From contig CAXXTQ010000001.1 in NCBI GenBank assembly GCA_963665005.2, forward strand, positions 930,001-994,000: a DNA stretch of 64,000 nucleotides, written 5' to 3'. The notes beneath the pieces are model-generated. The model was not told where the DNA came from. It ran no database searches and saw nothing but the letters and a program-made list of their open reading frames with translations. Below, in pieces: positions 16,368-25,632 of the stretch. Made by a program: the position numbers and the translations under genes. Source of the stretch: G963665005 sp963665005 (GTDB taxonomy: Bacteria > Bacillota > Clostridia > Christensenellales > SZUA-584). Position 1 is the first letter of the stretch, and each line of letters opens with the position of its first letter.

Positions 16368-16396
16368 TTTACAAAAAAGGCTGATACCTTTATAAT
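16368..16396 (+). promoter_or_regulatory. Sigma-A promoter of ileS
   Basis: TTTACA at 16368-16373, 17-nt spacer, perfect TATAAT at 16391-16396. Start expected near 16403, giving a leader of about 290 nt. Confidence 0.8.
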
Positions 16397-16402
16397 AGGG
16401 AA

Positions 16403-16672
16403 TAATATTGTAATAGCAATTACGCAGGACACGGCCTTTTGGCATAAAGCTTTGGTAAGCGAACGGGGAAGCGGTGAAAGCCCCGGCAAAGCCGCCTTAT
16501 AAGTTATCACCTGCTATGCTTTTTTGCCCAAAAGTTTCAGTAAGCAAAAACGGGTTTGCGCACGTTACAGCGTTTGTAGAGATACGGTAATTTTTTACCG
16601 TGATTTTTTGGGTGGTACCGTAGAAGATATGCGTCTTTTGCCCCGATTTGGGCAGGGCGTTTTTTATTTATA
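16403..16672 (+). promoter_or_regulatory. T-box leader of ileS (isoleucine, specifier ATC)
   Basis: The leader holds the conserved T-box sequence GGTGGTACCG (16611-16620), which pairs with the CCA end of uncharged tRNA, followed by a terminator hairpin (16631-16665) ending in a T-run. The base of stem I can be drawn between GCAGG (16424-16428) and CCTGC (16510-16514). The codon just before the 3' strand, with a purine following, is ATC (16506-16508), which fits isoleucine and the downstream gene. When tRNA-Ile is uncharged, the antiterminator forms and ileS is transcribed. Confidence 0.85.
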
Positions 16673-16693
16673 CAAGAAAAAGAGGAGAGAAAC

Positions 16694-19600
16694 ATGCTTT
16701 ATAAACAGGTAGACAAAGACTTAAACTTTAAAGACAGGGAAACGCAGGTCTTAGAGTTTTGGAAACAGAATATAATATTTGAAAAAACGGTAGAAAAAAG
16801 CAAGGGGGCAGAGCCTTTTACTTTTTATGACGGCCCGCCGACGGCAAACGGAAAGCCGCACATAGGGCATATATTAACACGCTGTATAAAAGACCTTATA
16901 CCAAGGTATAAGACTATGAAAGGGTATGATGTTCTCCGCAAAGCGGGATGGGATACTCACGGGCTTCCTGTAGAGCTTGAGGTTGAAAAGCTTTTAGGGC
17001 TAGACGGAAAAGAGCAGATAGAGCAGTACGGAGTAGAGCCGTTTATTGCAGAATGCAAAAAGAGCGTGTGGAAATACCAGGGCGACTGGGAGAAGATGAG
17101 CGAGCGCGTCGGCTTTTGGGTTGACATGGAAAACCCTTATATAACGTACGAGAATGATTATATAGAATCTGTTTGGTGGTCTTTAAAAGTTATTTTCGAA
17201 AAAGGGCTTTTATACAAAGGGCATAAAGTAGTGCCTTACTGCCCGCGATGCGGAACGGCTCTTTCTTCGCACGAAGTCGCTCAAGGTTATAAAGACGTAA
17301 AAGAAACATCTATATTTGTAAAGTTTAAGGCAAAGGGCGAGCAGGATACATATTTTATGGCATGGACGACAACGCCTTGGACGCTTCCGAGCAACGTCGC
17401 GCTTTGCGTGGGCCCCGATAAGCAATATGTAAAAGTAAGCCATAAAGGCGAAAATATAATAATGGCAAAGGCGCTTGTAGAGACTGTATTAGGGCAGGAC
17501 GCAAAAGTCATAGAAGAATATAAAGGCAGCGATTTAGAGCATATGGAATACGAGCTGCTATACGATTTCGGCGCGGCGGATAAAAAAGCGTGGTATATAA
17601 CGACGGGCGATTTTGTAACGCTTTCGGACGGCTCTGGTATTGTACACATAGCTCCGGCGTTTGGCGAAGACGACGCGAAAATTGGCAGAGATTATGACTT
17701 GCCGTTTGTACAGATGGTAAACGAGCAGGGCAATTTTATAAAAGGCACGCCGTGGGAAGGCGTTTTTGTAAAACAGGCGGATGAGCTTATCATAAAAGAT
17801 CTGGCGGACAGAAAACTTCTGTTCGGCGAAAAAGACTATGAGCATAGCTATCCTTTCTGCTGGAGATGCGATACGCCGCTTTTATATTACGCAAGAAAAT
17901 CATGGTTTATAAAGGTAACGGCGCTAAAAGAGCTTTTGCAGGAAAACAACCGCGCGGTAAACTGGCTGCCCGAAAACATAAAAGAAGGCAGAATGGGCAA
18001 CTTCTTAGAAAACGTTATTGACTGGGGGCTTTCGAGAGAAAGGTATTGGGGCACGCCGCTTCCCGTTTGGGAGTGCGAATGCGGCAACTATACTGTTATA
18101 GGCTCTATTGCTGAGCTTCGCGAAAAAGGCAAAGATGTCCCCGAGGATATAGAGCTTCATAAACCGTTTATAGACGAAATAACTATAAAGTGCGATAAGT
18201 GCGGCAAGCAGAGCAAGCGGGTTTCCGAGGTCATAGACTGCTGGTACGATTCGGGTTCTATGCCGTTTGCGCAATGGCATTACCCTTTCGAGAACAAGGA
18301 AGAGTTCGAAAAACGTTTTCCCGCTCATTTTATAAGCGAAGCTGTAGACCAGACGCGCGGATGGTTTTATACTCTGCTGGCAATTGGCACGCTTGTGTTC
18401 GGCAAAAACCCGTTTGAGAACTGTATTGTTCTCGGGCACGTACAGGACAAAGACGGGCATAAAATGAGCAAACACACAGGCAACGTAGTAGACCCGTGGA
18501 CTGTGCTCGATAACCAGGGCGCCGACGCTATAAGATGGTATTTTTATTCCAACAGCGCGCCGTGGCTGCCTAACCGTTTTTATGACGAGGCGGTATCCGA
18601 GGCGCAGCGCAAGTTTATGGGCACGCTTTGGAACACGTACGCGTTTTATGTGATGTACGCCGACATTGACGATTTTGACCCGACAAAACACGAACTCGGC
18701 CTTGGTAACGTAATGGACAGATGGATACTCTCGAGGCTGAACACGCTCGTTAAAAATGTGTGCGGTTATCTAGATGAATATAAACTTACTGAGCCGTCAA
18801 GAGAGATGGATAAATTCGTCGACGATTTTTCCAACTGGTATATAAGAAGGTGCAGAGGCCGTTTCTGGGCATCGGGCATGGAGCACGACAAAGTTGACGC
18901 TTTTATGACTTTGTATACCGTACTCAAGACATTCTGTAAGCTGGCCGCTCCGTTTACGCCGTTTATGACAGAAACGATGTATCAGAATATAGTAAGAAGC
19001 GTAGATAAAGAAGCGCCCGAGAGTGTTCATCTTTGCGCTTATCCCGAGGCGGACGAATCGCTTATAGACGCAGAGCTCGAAAAGGGCATGGATATTGTGC
19101 TAAAAGCGGTGGTTTTGGGAAGAAGCGCGAGAAACAGCGCTGCCATAAAGAACCGTCAGCCGATAGCCAATATGTATGTTTCGGGTATTGAGGAGCCGGG
19201 GGAAATGTTTACCGAACTTATTGAAGGCGAGCTTAACATTAAAAAGGTATCGTTCGGCGCAGACGCAACAGAATATATATCATATAATGTGAAACCGCAG
19301 CTAAAGACATTGGGGCCAAAGTACGGTAAATTGCTTGGCGCAATAAAGGTACATCTTGAGCAGGGCGACGGGCTAAAGATCGTCAACACCGTCAGGGAAA
19401 AAGGAGTATATACTTTTGACGCAAACGGAGAAACGATTGAACTTCTCGAAGAAGATATGCTTATAGAACCGACGCACAAACCGGGGTTTGTAGTTGAATC
19501 GGGCGGCGGCATAAGCGTTATACTTGAAACGACACTGAGCGATAAGCTCATAGAAGAAGGTTTTGTCCGCGAGATGATAAGCAAAATACAGACTATGCGA

Positions 19601-19801
19601 AAAGAAGCGGGCTTTGAGGTAATAGACCACATAAGGCTTGCCGTTACGGGCAACGAAAAACTTTGCGGAGTAGTAAAACGAAACGCTGCCGAGATAAGTG
19701 CGGAAGTCCTTGCCGATAAAATCGAAGAAACGTTGTCGGGATATGAAAAACAGTGGGATATAAACGGGCAGACCGCAGATTTCAGCGTAGAAAAGATATA
19801 A
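16694..19801 (+). CDS. ileS: Isoleucyl-tRNA synthetase (type 2-like)
   Basis: 1035-aa class I aminoacyl-tRNA synthetase that charges tRNA-Ile. The N-terminus has 'YDGPPTANGKPHIGH' with the HIGH motif near residue 56. The CP1 editing domain contains 'WTTTPWTLPSN', and 'KMSKHTGN' lies near residue 590. Zinc-type Cys pairs 'CPRC' and 'CDKC' are visible. The length and the 'KMSKHTGN' form are typical of the eukaryote-like IleRS type 2, which in other bacteria is linked to natural mupirocin tolerance; the shorter type 1 ends in a different zinc domain. The ATG has GAGGAG upstream. It is regulated by the T-box leader, monocistronic, and followed by a hairpin terminator. Confidence 0.97.
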   Translation: MLYKQVDKDLNFKDRETQVLEFWKQNIIFEKTVEKSKGAEPFTFYDGPPTANGKPHIGHILTRCIKDLIPRYKTMKGYDVLRKAGWDTHGLPVELEVEKLLGLDGKEQIEQYGVEPFIAECKKSVWKYQGDWEKMSERVGFWVDMENPYITYENDYIESVWWSLKVIFEKGLLYKGHKVVPYCPRCGTALSSHEVAQGYKDVKETSIFVKFKAKGEQDTYFMAWTTTPWTLPSNVALCVGPDKQYVKVSHKGENIIMAKALVETVLGQDAKVIEEYKGSDLEHMEYELLYDFGAADKKAWYITTGDFVTLSDGSGIVHIAPAFGEDDAKIGRDYDLPFVQMVNEQGNFIKGTPWEGVFVKQADELIIKDLADRKLLFGEKDYEHSYPFCWRCDTPLLYYARKSWFIKVTALKELLQENNRAVNWLPENIKEGRMGNFLENVIDWGLSRERYWGTPLPVWECECGNYTVIGSIAELREKGKDVPEDIELHKPFIDEITIKCDKCGKQSKRVSEVIDCWYDSGSMPFAQWHYPFENKEEFEKRFPAHFISEAVDQTRGWFYTLLAIGTLVFGKNPFENCIVLGHVQDKDGHKMSKHTGNVVDPWTVLDNQGADAIRWYFYSNSAPWLPNRFYDEAVSEAQRKFMGTLWNTYAFYVMYADIDDFDPTKHELGLGNVMDRWILSRLNTLVKNVCGYLDEYKLTEPSREMDKFVDDFSNWYIRRCRGRFWASGMEHDKVDAFMTLYTVLKTFCKLAAPFTPFMTETMYQNIVRSVDKEAPESVHLCAYPEADESLIDAELEKGMDIVLKAVVLGRSARNSAAIKNRQPIANMYVSGIEEPGEMFTELIEGELNIKKVSFGADATEYISYNVKPQLKTLGPKYGKLLGAIKVHLEQGDGLKIVNTVREKGVYTFDANGETIELLEEDMLIEPTHKPGFVVESGGGISVILETTLSDKLIEEGFVREMISKIQTMRKEAGFEVIDHIRLAVTGNEKLCGVVKRNAAEISAEVLADKIEETLSGYEKQWDINGQTADFSVEKI

Positions 19802-19814
19802 GAATTAGAAGACA

Positions 19815-19845
19815 GAGGCGTAATCGATAGTACGCCTCTTTTTTA
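19815..19845 (+). terminator. Terminator of ileS
   Basis: Perfect 8-bp stem GAGGCGTA/TACGCCTC (19815-19838) followed by a run of Ts. Confidence 0.88.
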
Positions 19846-19848
19846 TTA

Positions 19849-19877
19849 TTGAATATTTTGTGCGATTTGTATACAAT
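19849..19877 (+). promoter_or_regulatory. Promoter of the SDR/nitroreductase pair, possibly producing a leaderless mRNA
   Basis: TTGAAT (19849-19854), 17-nt spacer, TACAAT (19872-19877). Only six bases separate the -10 from the ATG at 19884, so transcription should start at or next to the A of the start codon. Confidence 0.5.
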
Positions 19878-19883
19878 GGAACA

Positions 19884-20765
19884 ATGAACGATATAAGAAA
19901 AAAGGTAGCTTTTGTTACAGGAGCAAGCTCTGGAATAGGCGAAGCAACAGCGAAGACAATGGCAAAAGACGGATACATAGTGTACGGCACATCAAGGCGC
20001 GCAAAATATGAGACAGTGCAAACAGACAGCGTTTCTTATACTATGCTTCCTATGACGCTCGAAGACGAATCGTCTATAAAAAAAGCGGTAGATTATATAA
20101 TAGATAAAAACGGGCGCATAGATGTTTTAGTAAACTGCGCGGGAAGCGGAATAGCAGGAGCAGTGGAAGAGACATCCGCTGCGGAAGCAAAAACGCAGCT
20201 CGATGTTTGTTTTTTTGGTGTGCTTAGCGTACAGAGCGCTGTGCTCTGCTTTATGAGAGAGCAGAAAAGCGGAATGATAATAAACATAGGTTCTATGGCA
20301 GCAAGCATACCGATACCTTTTCAGGGTATGTACAGCGCCGCAAAATCTGCGCTTTTTATGATGACGGCGGCGCTTAGAATGGAAGTGCGCCCTTTTGGTA
20401 TAAGAGCATGCGTAATAGAGCCGGGCGACACTAAAACAGGGTTTACAGGCAAAAGAATTTTTACAAAAAAGACGAAAGATACCGCTTACAGAAAACCGCT
20501 TGAACGGTCTTTGTATGAGATGATACGGTCAGAGCTCTCGGCATACGGCCCTGAAAAATGCGCAAAGCTAGTGCTAAAAACCGCAAAGAGAAAAAATCCG
20601 CCCCTTCGGCGGTCGGTAGGGTTTGAGAACAAACTCTTTTATATACTTTCAAAATTCTTGCCGTTGGTATTGAAAGAAAAAGTTATTGCCATGAACTATT
20701 TAAAAAAAGACCCGCCAAAAGACGCGGTCTGGACGTATGAAAAACAGTTTAAGGAGAATAAATAA
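19884..20765 (+). CDS. Short-chain dehydrogenase/reductase (SDR family)
   Basis: 293 aa from ATG 19884; an upstream in-frame GTG (19860) lies inside the promoter and is unlikely. The NAD(P)-binding motif 'TGASSGIGEATA' near residue 14, 'NCAGSGIAG' near 85 and the catalytic 'YSAAKSA' (Tyr-x3-Lys) near 152, preceded by a serine in 'INIGSMAAS', define a classical SDR. Arg residues after the first strand ('TSRRAKYE') favour NADP(H). The C-terminus is longer than in minimal SDRs, as in retinol/3-oxoacyl-type members. The substrate is unknown. No good RBS is seen. The stop overlaps the start of the nitroreductase gene (TAATG), so the two are translationally coupled. Confidence 0.9.
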   Translation: MNDIRKKVAFVTGASSGIGEATAKTMAKDGYIVYGTSRRAKYETVQTDSVSYTMLPMTLEDESSIKKAVDYIIDKNGRIDVLVNCAGSGIAGAVEETSAAEAKTQLDVCFFGVLSVQSAVLCFMREQKSGMIINIGSMAASIPIPFQGMYSAAKSALFMMTAALRMEVRPFGIRACVIEPGDTKTGFTGKRIFTKKTKDTAYRKPLERSLYEMIRSELSAYGPEKCAKLVLKTAKRKNPPLRRSVGFENKLFYILSKFLPLVLKEKVIAMNYLKKDPPKDAVWTYEKQFKENK

Positions 20766-21280
20766 TGGATGAATTAAAGCCTATTTTAGAAAGAAGAAGT
20801 TACAGGATTTATAAAGATAAGCCGGTGCCCGAAGATGTTATAAAGACGCTGCTTCGTGCAGGGATGTACGCGCCTTCGGCGATGAACAGTCAGCCTTGGG
20901 AGTTTCTTATTATGAAAGACCACGACAAAAAGGAGGCTGTATCCGCTCTTGGCTCTAACTGGAGCATGCTTAAAAAAGCGCCGCTTGGTATACTTGTTAT
21001 GGCAAACACCAACGGCTACAGATCTTCTACCAAAGAGTTTTTTATACAGGACTGTTCGGCGAGCACACAGAATATTCTTATAGCCGCACAGGCGCAGGGG
21101 CTCGGCGCTACATGGCTCGGCCTTTATCCGAAAGAAAAGGCTATGGAAAAGATAAGAAAGATTTATGCAATACCCGAGCATATATTGCCATTCTCGCTTA
21201 TTTCGATAGGCTATCCTGATAAATCTCTTCATCCGCATACCACTTTTCATGTCCACAAAGTGCATACGGACGAATACTAA
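20765..21280 (+). CDS. Nitroreductase-family FMN oxidoreductase
   Basis: 171 aa. 'ILERRSYRIYKDKPVPEDVI' and 'RAGMYAPSAMNSQPWEFL' are the FMN-binding N-terminal signatures of the nitroreductase fold. 'ILIAAQAQGLGATWLGLYP' and the C-terminal 'SIGYPDK' complete it. Members use NAD(P)H to reduce nitro compounds, quinones or flavins, usually as homodimers. The short length fits the minimal type. AAGGAG precedes the ATG, which overlaps the SDR stop codon. The pairing with an SDR suggests a shared redox substrate, but none can be named. Confidence 0.9.
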   Translation: MDELKPILERRSYRIYKDKPVPEDVIKTLLRAGMYAPSAMNSQPWEFLIMKDHDKKEAVSALGSNWSMLKKAPLGILVMANTNGYRSSTKEFFIQDCSASTQNILIAAQAQGLGATWLGLYPKEKAMEKIRKIYAIPEHILPFSLISIGYPDKSLHPHTTFHVHKVHTDEY

Positions 21281-21399
21281 AATTATTAAATCGTACGGGG
21301 AATTTTTCTTCGTTCTTTTCTTATGCTTAAAAAGATGAAACTTTTATTGTTCTGTTAACGTCTGATAATTTGTACGTATATTAAAGGAGCTTCGTTTTT

Positions 21400-22389
21400 A
21401 TGATGAAAAAGATAACAACTATTATAAGTATTGTTTGCGCATGCACATTTCTTTTTGCAAGCTGCAAAATAAATAATGCTGAATATGATGAATCGCCTGC
21501 CGGTAATACGGCAGAGCAAGACAATAGCGCATCTTTGCCGAAAGAGGAAGAAGACAATGAATTGCCCGACGGGTTTGCGAGCGAAACGCTTGCTCCGAGA
21601 GAGCGCGAAACAAAAGGCATAATAACCGCAAAAGACGGCAGAGGGAGCATTGATGTTTTAGGTGTGTGGAGCGTGGATGTGCAAAAGACCGTAGGCGCAA
21701 AGAATGAAAAAGACAACATTGAAATCCCGTATATGATGATATCTATGGCGATGCCGCCTGTGTTTTGCTTTAACAATGACGGTACAGGCTTTGAAGAATA
21801 TAATCGGAACAGAGACAGCTTTACATGGGAGTATATAATCCAGGACGATAAAAAAACAGGGGTAGTTTATAGATACGATAAAGGCGGCAGCGGCTGGCTG
21901 TTATATTTAAAACAAGCGGGCGATAATGTAATTTTTGAAAAAACTGCATATGACGGCAGCGATGCTAAATATGGCGACGAATTCATAAGAACTATTGAGG
22001 TAAGCAAACGGGATCCTTATATTTTGGTGTATTTTGAAGGAGGCATACATACTCCTTACTGTGTATTTACGCATGCAAATACTATGGATGCTTGCGGAGA
22101 GCCGATCAATGCCAATGATATAAAAGAGCTTTTTGTTCATAAAGTAATAGGAAATTTTTACATAGAATATTACGGACAGCTTTTGCACGAACCGAGTTTT
22201 ACGATTTACAAATATGACGAAAATTTTGATATTGATAAAAAGAACGATTTTGCAATCTATAGCGAAAACAGAGAACTTATAATTCCCGATAAAAGCGGTG
22301 TATATCTGGTGCAGGTGAATGTTGTTTGGGGCGTGAACGAAAATAATTGGTCATCAAATGAGTTTTTCTTCAAGATAGAGATAGAATAA
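21400..22389 (+). CDS. Putative lipoprotein of unknown function
   Basis: 329 aa. The N-terminus has 'MMKK', a hydrophobic core and lipobox 'FASC' (cysteine near residue 22), followed by an acidic, low-complexity spacer (about 25-60) typical of lipoproteins tethered to the membrane. The remaining 260 residues are rich in beta-prone and aromatic residues, with 'GVWSVDVQKT' and 'GTGFEEYN' suggesting a lipocalin-like or immunoglobulin-like exported fold. I do not recognise a family. GGAG lies about 13 nt upstream of the first ATG and the second codon is also ATG, so either may be used. It stands alone, convergent with the CHR gene 3 nt downstream. Confidence 0.75.
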   Translation: MMKKITTIISIVCACTFLFASCKINNAEYDESPAGNTAEQDNSASLPKEEEDNELPDGFASETLAPRERETKGIITAKDGRGSIDVLGVWSVDVQKTVGAKNEKDNIEIPYMMISMAMPPVFCFNNDGTGFEEYNRNRDSFTWEYIIQDDKKTGVVYRYDKGGSGWLLYLKQAGDNVIFEKTAYDGSDAKYGDEFIRTIEVSKRDPYILVYFEGGIHTPYCVFTHANTMDACGEPINANDIKELFVHKVIGNFYIEYYGQLLHEPSFTIYKYDENFDIDKKNDFAIYSENRELIIPDKSGVYLVQVNVVWGVNENNWSSNEFFFKIEIE

Positions 22390-22392
22390 TCT

Positions 22393-22977
22393 CTACAACC
22401 CGAGCACTCCGAACAATACAACTCCTATAACTCCCGACGCCAATATTACTAAGATAGGCGATATTTTAAGCTTTATTACGGCAATGCCCGACAGCAGTGC
22501 GATTATGACAGAAGCTATGTCTATGCTTTTTGCCGCGCTTTCCCAGGTAAGAGAAGAGATGCTTTCTGTGCCGAAGAGAGAGGGCACTGCCATTATGACA
22601 GCCGCCGCCGCTATAAGACCCGTTACGGCAGGGCGAAGCCCCCACATGGCGCGCCGTACTCCGAGCTTGTCTTCAAAATGAAAAAAGTATTTCGCGACAA
22701 GAGTCGTTATTATAAGCGACGGCAGAGCGACGGCTATCGTCGCGGCAAGCCCGCCGAATATCCCGAGAGTACGCACTCCAGAAAACGTCGCGGCGTTTAT
22801 CGCAAAAGGCCCGGGCGTCATCTGCGAAACGGCGATAATGTCTGCCACTTCGAGCGGTTTCATCAGCCCGTAAGCGACAAGCTCGCTGTTTATGAGAGGC
22901 AGCATGGCATATCCGCCGCCTATTGTGAAAAATCCGATTTTAAAAAATATCCACATAAGGCGAAGATAAGGTATCAT
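22393..22977 (-). CDS. Chromate transporter (CHR) family protein, half-size, second of a pair
   Basis: 194 aa, about six hydrophobic segments. 'FFTIGGGYAMLPLI' near the N-terminus and 'SQMTPGPFAINAATFSG' are the CHR domain signatures. In the short-chain CHR subgroup two half-size proteins are needed together; the partner is the gene immediately upstream, whose stop overlaps this ATG by 4 nt. Some family members export chromate, while many have no proven substrate. GGGGAGG lies upstream inside the partner gene. It is the last gene of the aconitase unit. Confidence 0.92.
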   Translation of the reverse strand: MIPYLRLMWIFFKIGFFTIGGGYAMLPLINSELVAYGLMKPLEVADIIAVSQMTPGPFAINAATFSGVRTLGIFGGLAATIAVALPSLIITTLVAKYFFHFEDKLGVRRAMWGLRPAVTGLIAAAAVIMAVPSLFGTESISSLTWESAAKSIDIASVIIALLSGIAVIKLKISPILVILASGVIGVVLFGVLGL

Positions 22978-23552
22978 AGCTTATCCTCCCCGTTTGCGGC
23001 AGGCGATTTTTTTATTCTCAAAATTCCCGCCGTTACTCCGAAAATAATTGCTCCGAGAATTATGTATATACTGCTTATATTAAGTAGAAGAGACAAACAA
23101 AAAGCAGCGGCAAACACGAGTATAGAAATGATATCTTTTCTAAAAGGTTTGGAAAAACGCCAGAAAGCAGAAAATAAAAGCGCGACTACTGCCGCGCGTA
23201 TTCCCCGAAGCGCACCCGCGACATAAATATTGCTGCGCAGCGCTTCGTATGCGTATGTGACCGCCGTCAGAACTATCAATGACGGCAGTATTATTCCCGC
23301 TACGGCTATAAGTGCGCCCTTAAATTTGCCTAATTTGTATCCTATAAGTATGCCGCAGTTTATCGCTATCGCGCCGGGCACAGATTGTGAAAGAGCCACC
23401 ATGTTAACCATATTTTCTTCGGTGACCCAGCCATATTTGCGGACAAACTCGTCTTCAAAAAGCGGAACCATAGCATAACCGCCGCCAAAAGTCAGCACTC
23501 CGAGCTTTAGCATGGTTATAAACAGTATCCAGCTCTTTTTGTCTTTGCCCAT
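22974..23552 (-). CDS. Chromate transporter (CHR) family protein, half-size, first of a pair
   Basis: 192 aa with the CHR signatures 'LTFGGGYAMVPLFEDEFV' and 'SQSVPGAIAINCGILIG', plus five or six membrane segments. It differs clearly from its partner, as expected for short-chain CHR pairs that insert in opposite orientation. It starts 3 nt after the aconitase stop codon, with AGGG upstream inside the aconitase gene, so it is almost certainly cotranscribed with aconitase. The real substrate is unproven. Confidence 0.92.
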   Translation of the reverse strand: MGKDKKSWILFITMLKLGVLTFGGGYAMVPLFEDEFVRKYGWVTEENMVNMVALSQSVPGAIAINCGILIGYKLGKFKGALIAVAGIILPSLIVLTAVTYAYEALRSNIYVAGALRGIRAAVVALLFSAFWRFSKPFRKDIISILVFAAAFCLSLLLNISSIYIILGAIIFGVTAGILRIKKSPAANGEDKL

Positions 23553-23555
23553 TTA

Positions 23556-25487
23556 TTATCCCTTTTGTTTTTTTGTGTGATTTAGCAGCCCGCCGTCTTT
23601 GAGCACTCCAATAAGCCTGTCAGACACCTCTAATTTAACTTCAAACGAGAATCCCTTAGTTGCGTTTTTTACGGTAAAATCTTGTTTCCCGTCTGTTTTA
23701 TTTATAGCATCGTCAATTTCCAGAGTATCGCCGATGTCTATTTTGTCGTACACGCTTTCGTCCGCGAATACGAGCGGAAGTATCCCCGAGTTTACAAGAT
23801 TTGCCATGTGTATTCTCGCGAACGATTTTGCAATAACGCCTTTTATGCCAAGATACAAAGGAACAAGCGCCGCATGCTCTCTTGAAGAGCCCTGGCCGTA
23901 GTTATGGCCTGCGACAAGAAAACCGCCTTTTTTTGCTTTTGCTCTTGCCGGAAAATCTTCGTCGACAGGCGTCAGGCAAAAATCGGATAGATACGGTATG
24001 TTCGAGCGGTAAGGCAGAAGCTTTGCGCCCGAGGGCATAATATGGTCTGTGGTTATATTGTCTTCCATCTTTAAAAGAACTTCGCCTGATACCGTTTCGG
24101 GGAGAGCTTTGCCGAGCGGAAACGGTTTTATGTTTGGGCCGCGTACAATTTGCGTTTCGCCGTTTTTATCCGGCGGTGTGATAAGGTTGTCGTTTATCAT
24201 AAACTTATCCGGCATATCAATCGCCAGAGTATCTTTATTTATATCTATATCTCGGGGGTCGGTAAGTACGCCTGTAAGCGCGGTCGCCGCCGCCGCTTCG
24301 GGGCTTACGAGATATACGTCTGCGCTGTAAGTTCCGCTTCGCCCGTAAAAATTACGGTTAAACGTTCTTACTGAAACGGCGTCAGTCTTTGGAGACTGCC
24401 CCATGCCTATGCACGGGCCGCAGCCGCATTCGAGTATTCTTGCGCCGGCAGAGATTATATCAGAGAGTGCGCCGTTTTTGGCAAGCATATTCATAACCTG
24501 CTTAGAGCCGGGGGATATAACAAGGCTTATACCTTCGGCAATACTTTTTCCTTTCAGTATAGCCGCTACGCGCATGAGATCGAGATAAGAAGAGTTCGTA
24601 CAGCTTCCTATACAAACCTGGTCAACGGCTATGCCGCCAATCTCACGTATAGTTTTAACTTTGTCGGGGCTGTGCGGCATAGCCGCCATAGGCTCCAGCT
24701 TCGACAGGTCGATTTCAATATTCTCTGCATAAACTGCGCCTTGGTCGGCGCTTAGCTCGGTATAGTCAGATTCCCTGCCCTGTGCGGCAAGAAACGTTTT
24801 TGTTACCTCGTCGCTCGGGAAGATTGAAGTTGTTGCGCCGAGTTCCGCACCCATGTTAGTGATAGTAGAACGTTCGGGAACGGAAAGAGAAGCAACTCCT
24901 TCTCCGTAATATTCTATTATTTTGCCGACGCCGCCTTTTACTCCGAGTAATCGCAAGACTTCGAGTATAACGTCTTTTGCCGATACGCCAAATGACAGCT
25001 TTCCTACAAGTTTTATACCGACTATCTTTGGCATGGGTATATAATACGCGCCTCCCGCCATTGCGACAGCGACATCAAGGCCGCCCGCGCCTATCGCTAT
25101 CATGCCTATGCCGCCGCCCGTAGGCGTATGGCTGTCCGACCCGAGAAGAGTGGCTCCCGGAATTCCGAACCGCTCGAGGTTAACCTGGTGGCATATACCG
25201 TTGCCCGGCCTGCTGAAAAACACGCCGTGCTTTTTCGCCACCGTTTCGATATATTTGTGATCGTCTGCGTTCTCAAACCCCGACTGCAGCATATTATGGT
25301 CTATATAAGCCAATGATTTTTTTGTTTTAACACGAGGCACACCCATGGCTTCGAATTGAAGATATGCCATAGTGCCCGTAGAATCCTGAGTTAATGTGTA
25401 ATCAATGTTAATAGAAATTTCTTCTCCCGGTTTCATATGCCCGGATGCTAAATGTTTTTCTAATACTTTTTCTGCTAATGTCCTCAC
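23556..25487 (-). CDS. Aconitate hydratase
   Basis: 643 aa, the length of the short (mitochondrial-like) aconitases of anaerobes. It isomerises citrate to isocitrate in the cytoplasm with a [4Fe-4S] cluster. Cluster cysteines are visible in 'GSCTNSS' and in 'ECGCGPCIGMGQSP'; 'LLGSDSHTPTGGG' binds substrate; the C-terminal swivel domain has 'GHNYGQGSSREHAA'. The start is GTG 25487, with GGAGG 6 nt upstream. It heads an operon with two CHR transporters. In an anaerobe this enzyme usually supports 2-oxoglutarate and glutamate synthesis through an incomplete TCA cycle. Confidence 0.96.
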   Translation of the reverse strand: MRTLAEKVLEKHLASGHMKPGEEISINIDYTLTQDSTGTMAYLQFEAMGVPRVKTKKSLAYIDHNMLQSGFENADDHKYIETVAKKHGVFFSRPGNGICHQVNLERFGIPGATLLGSDSHTPTGGGIGMIAIGAGGLDVAVAMAGGAYYIPMPKIVGIKLVGKLSFGVSAKDVILEVLRLLGVKGGVGKIIEYYGEGVASLSVPERSTITNMGAELGATTSIFPSDEVTKTFLAAQGRESDYTELSADQGAVYAENIEIDLSKLEPMAAMPHSPDKVKTIREIGGIAVDQVCIGSCTNSSYLDLMRVAAILKGKSIAEGISLVISPGSKQVMNMLAKNGALSDIISAGARILECGCGPCIGMGQSPKTDAVSVRTFNRNFYGRSGTYSADVYLVSPEAAAATALTGVLTDPRDIDINKDTLAIDMPDKFMINDNLITPPDKNGETQIVRGPNIKPFPLGKALPETVSGEVLLKMEDNITTDHIMPSGAKLLPYRSNIPYLSDFCLTPVDEDFPARAKAKKGGFLVAGHNYGQGSSREHAALVPLYLGIKGVIAKSFARIHMANLVNSGILPLVFADESVYDKIDIGDTLEIDDAINKTDGKQDFTVKNATKGFSFEVKLEVSDRLIGVLKDGGLLNHTKKQKG

Positions 25488-25521
25488 AAGTATCCTCCAA
25501 ATTAAATGATTTTATCATGTA

Positions 25522-25550
25522 ATTCTACCTTTAACGGCAAAAAAAATCAA
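25522..25550 (-). promoter_or_regulatory. Promoter of the aconitase operon
   Basis: Minus strand TTGATT (25550-25545), 17-nt spacer, TAGAAT (25527-25522). Start near 25515, about 28 nt before the GTG. Confidence 0.6.
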
Positions 25551-25632
25551 CTTGAATACGCAAATATAAAATTTAATTTACATACTTTAAGCCGATTTTT
25601 ATAATCATATTTTTACTTAAAAAGGCGGCGGA

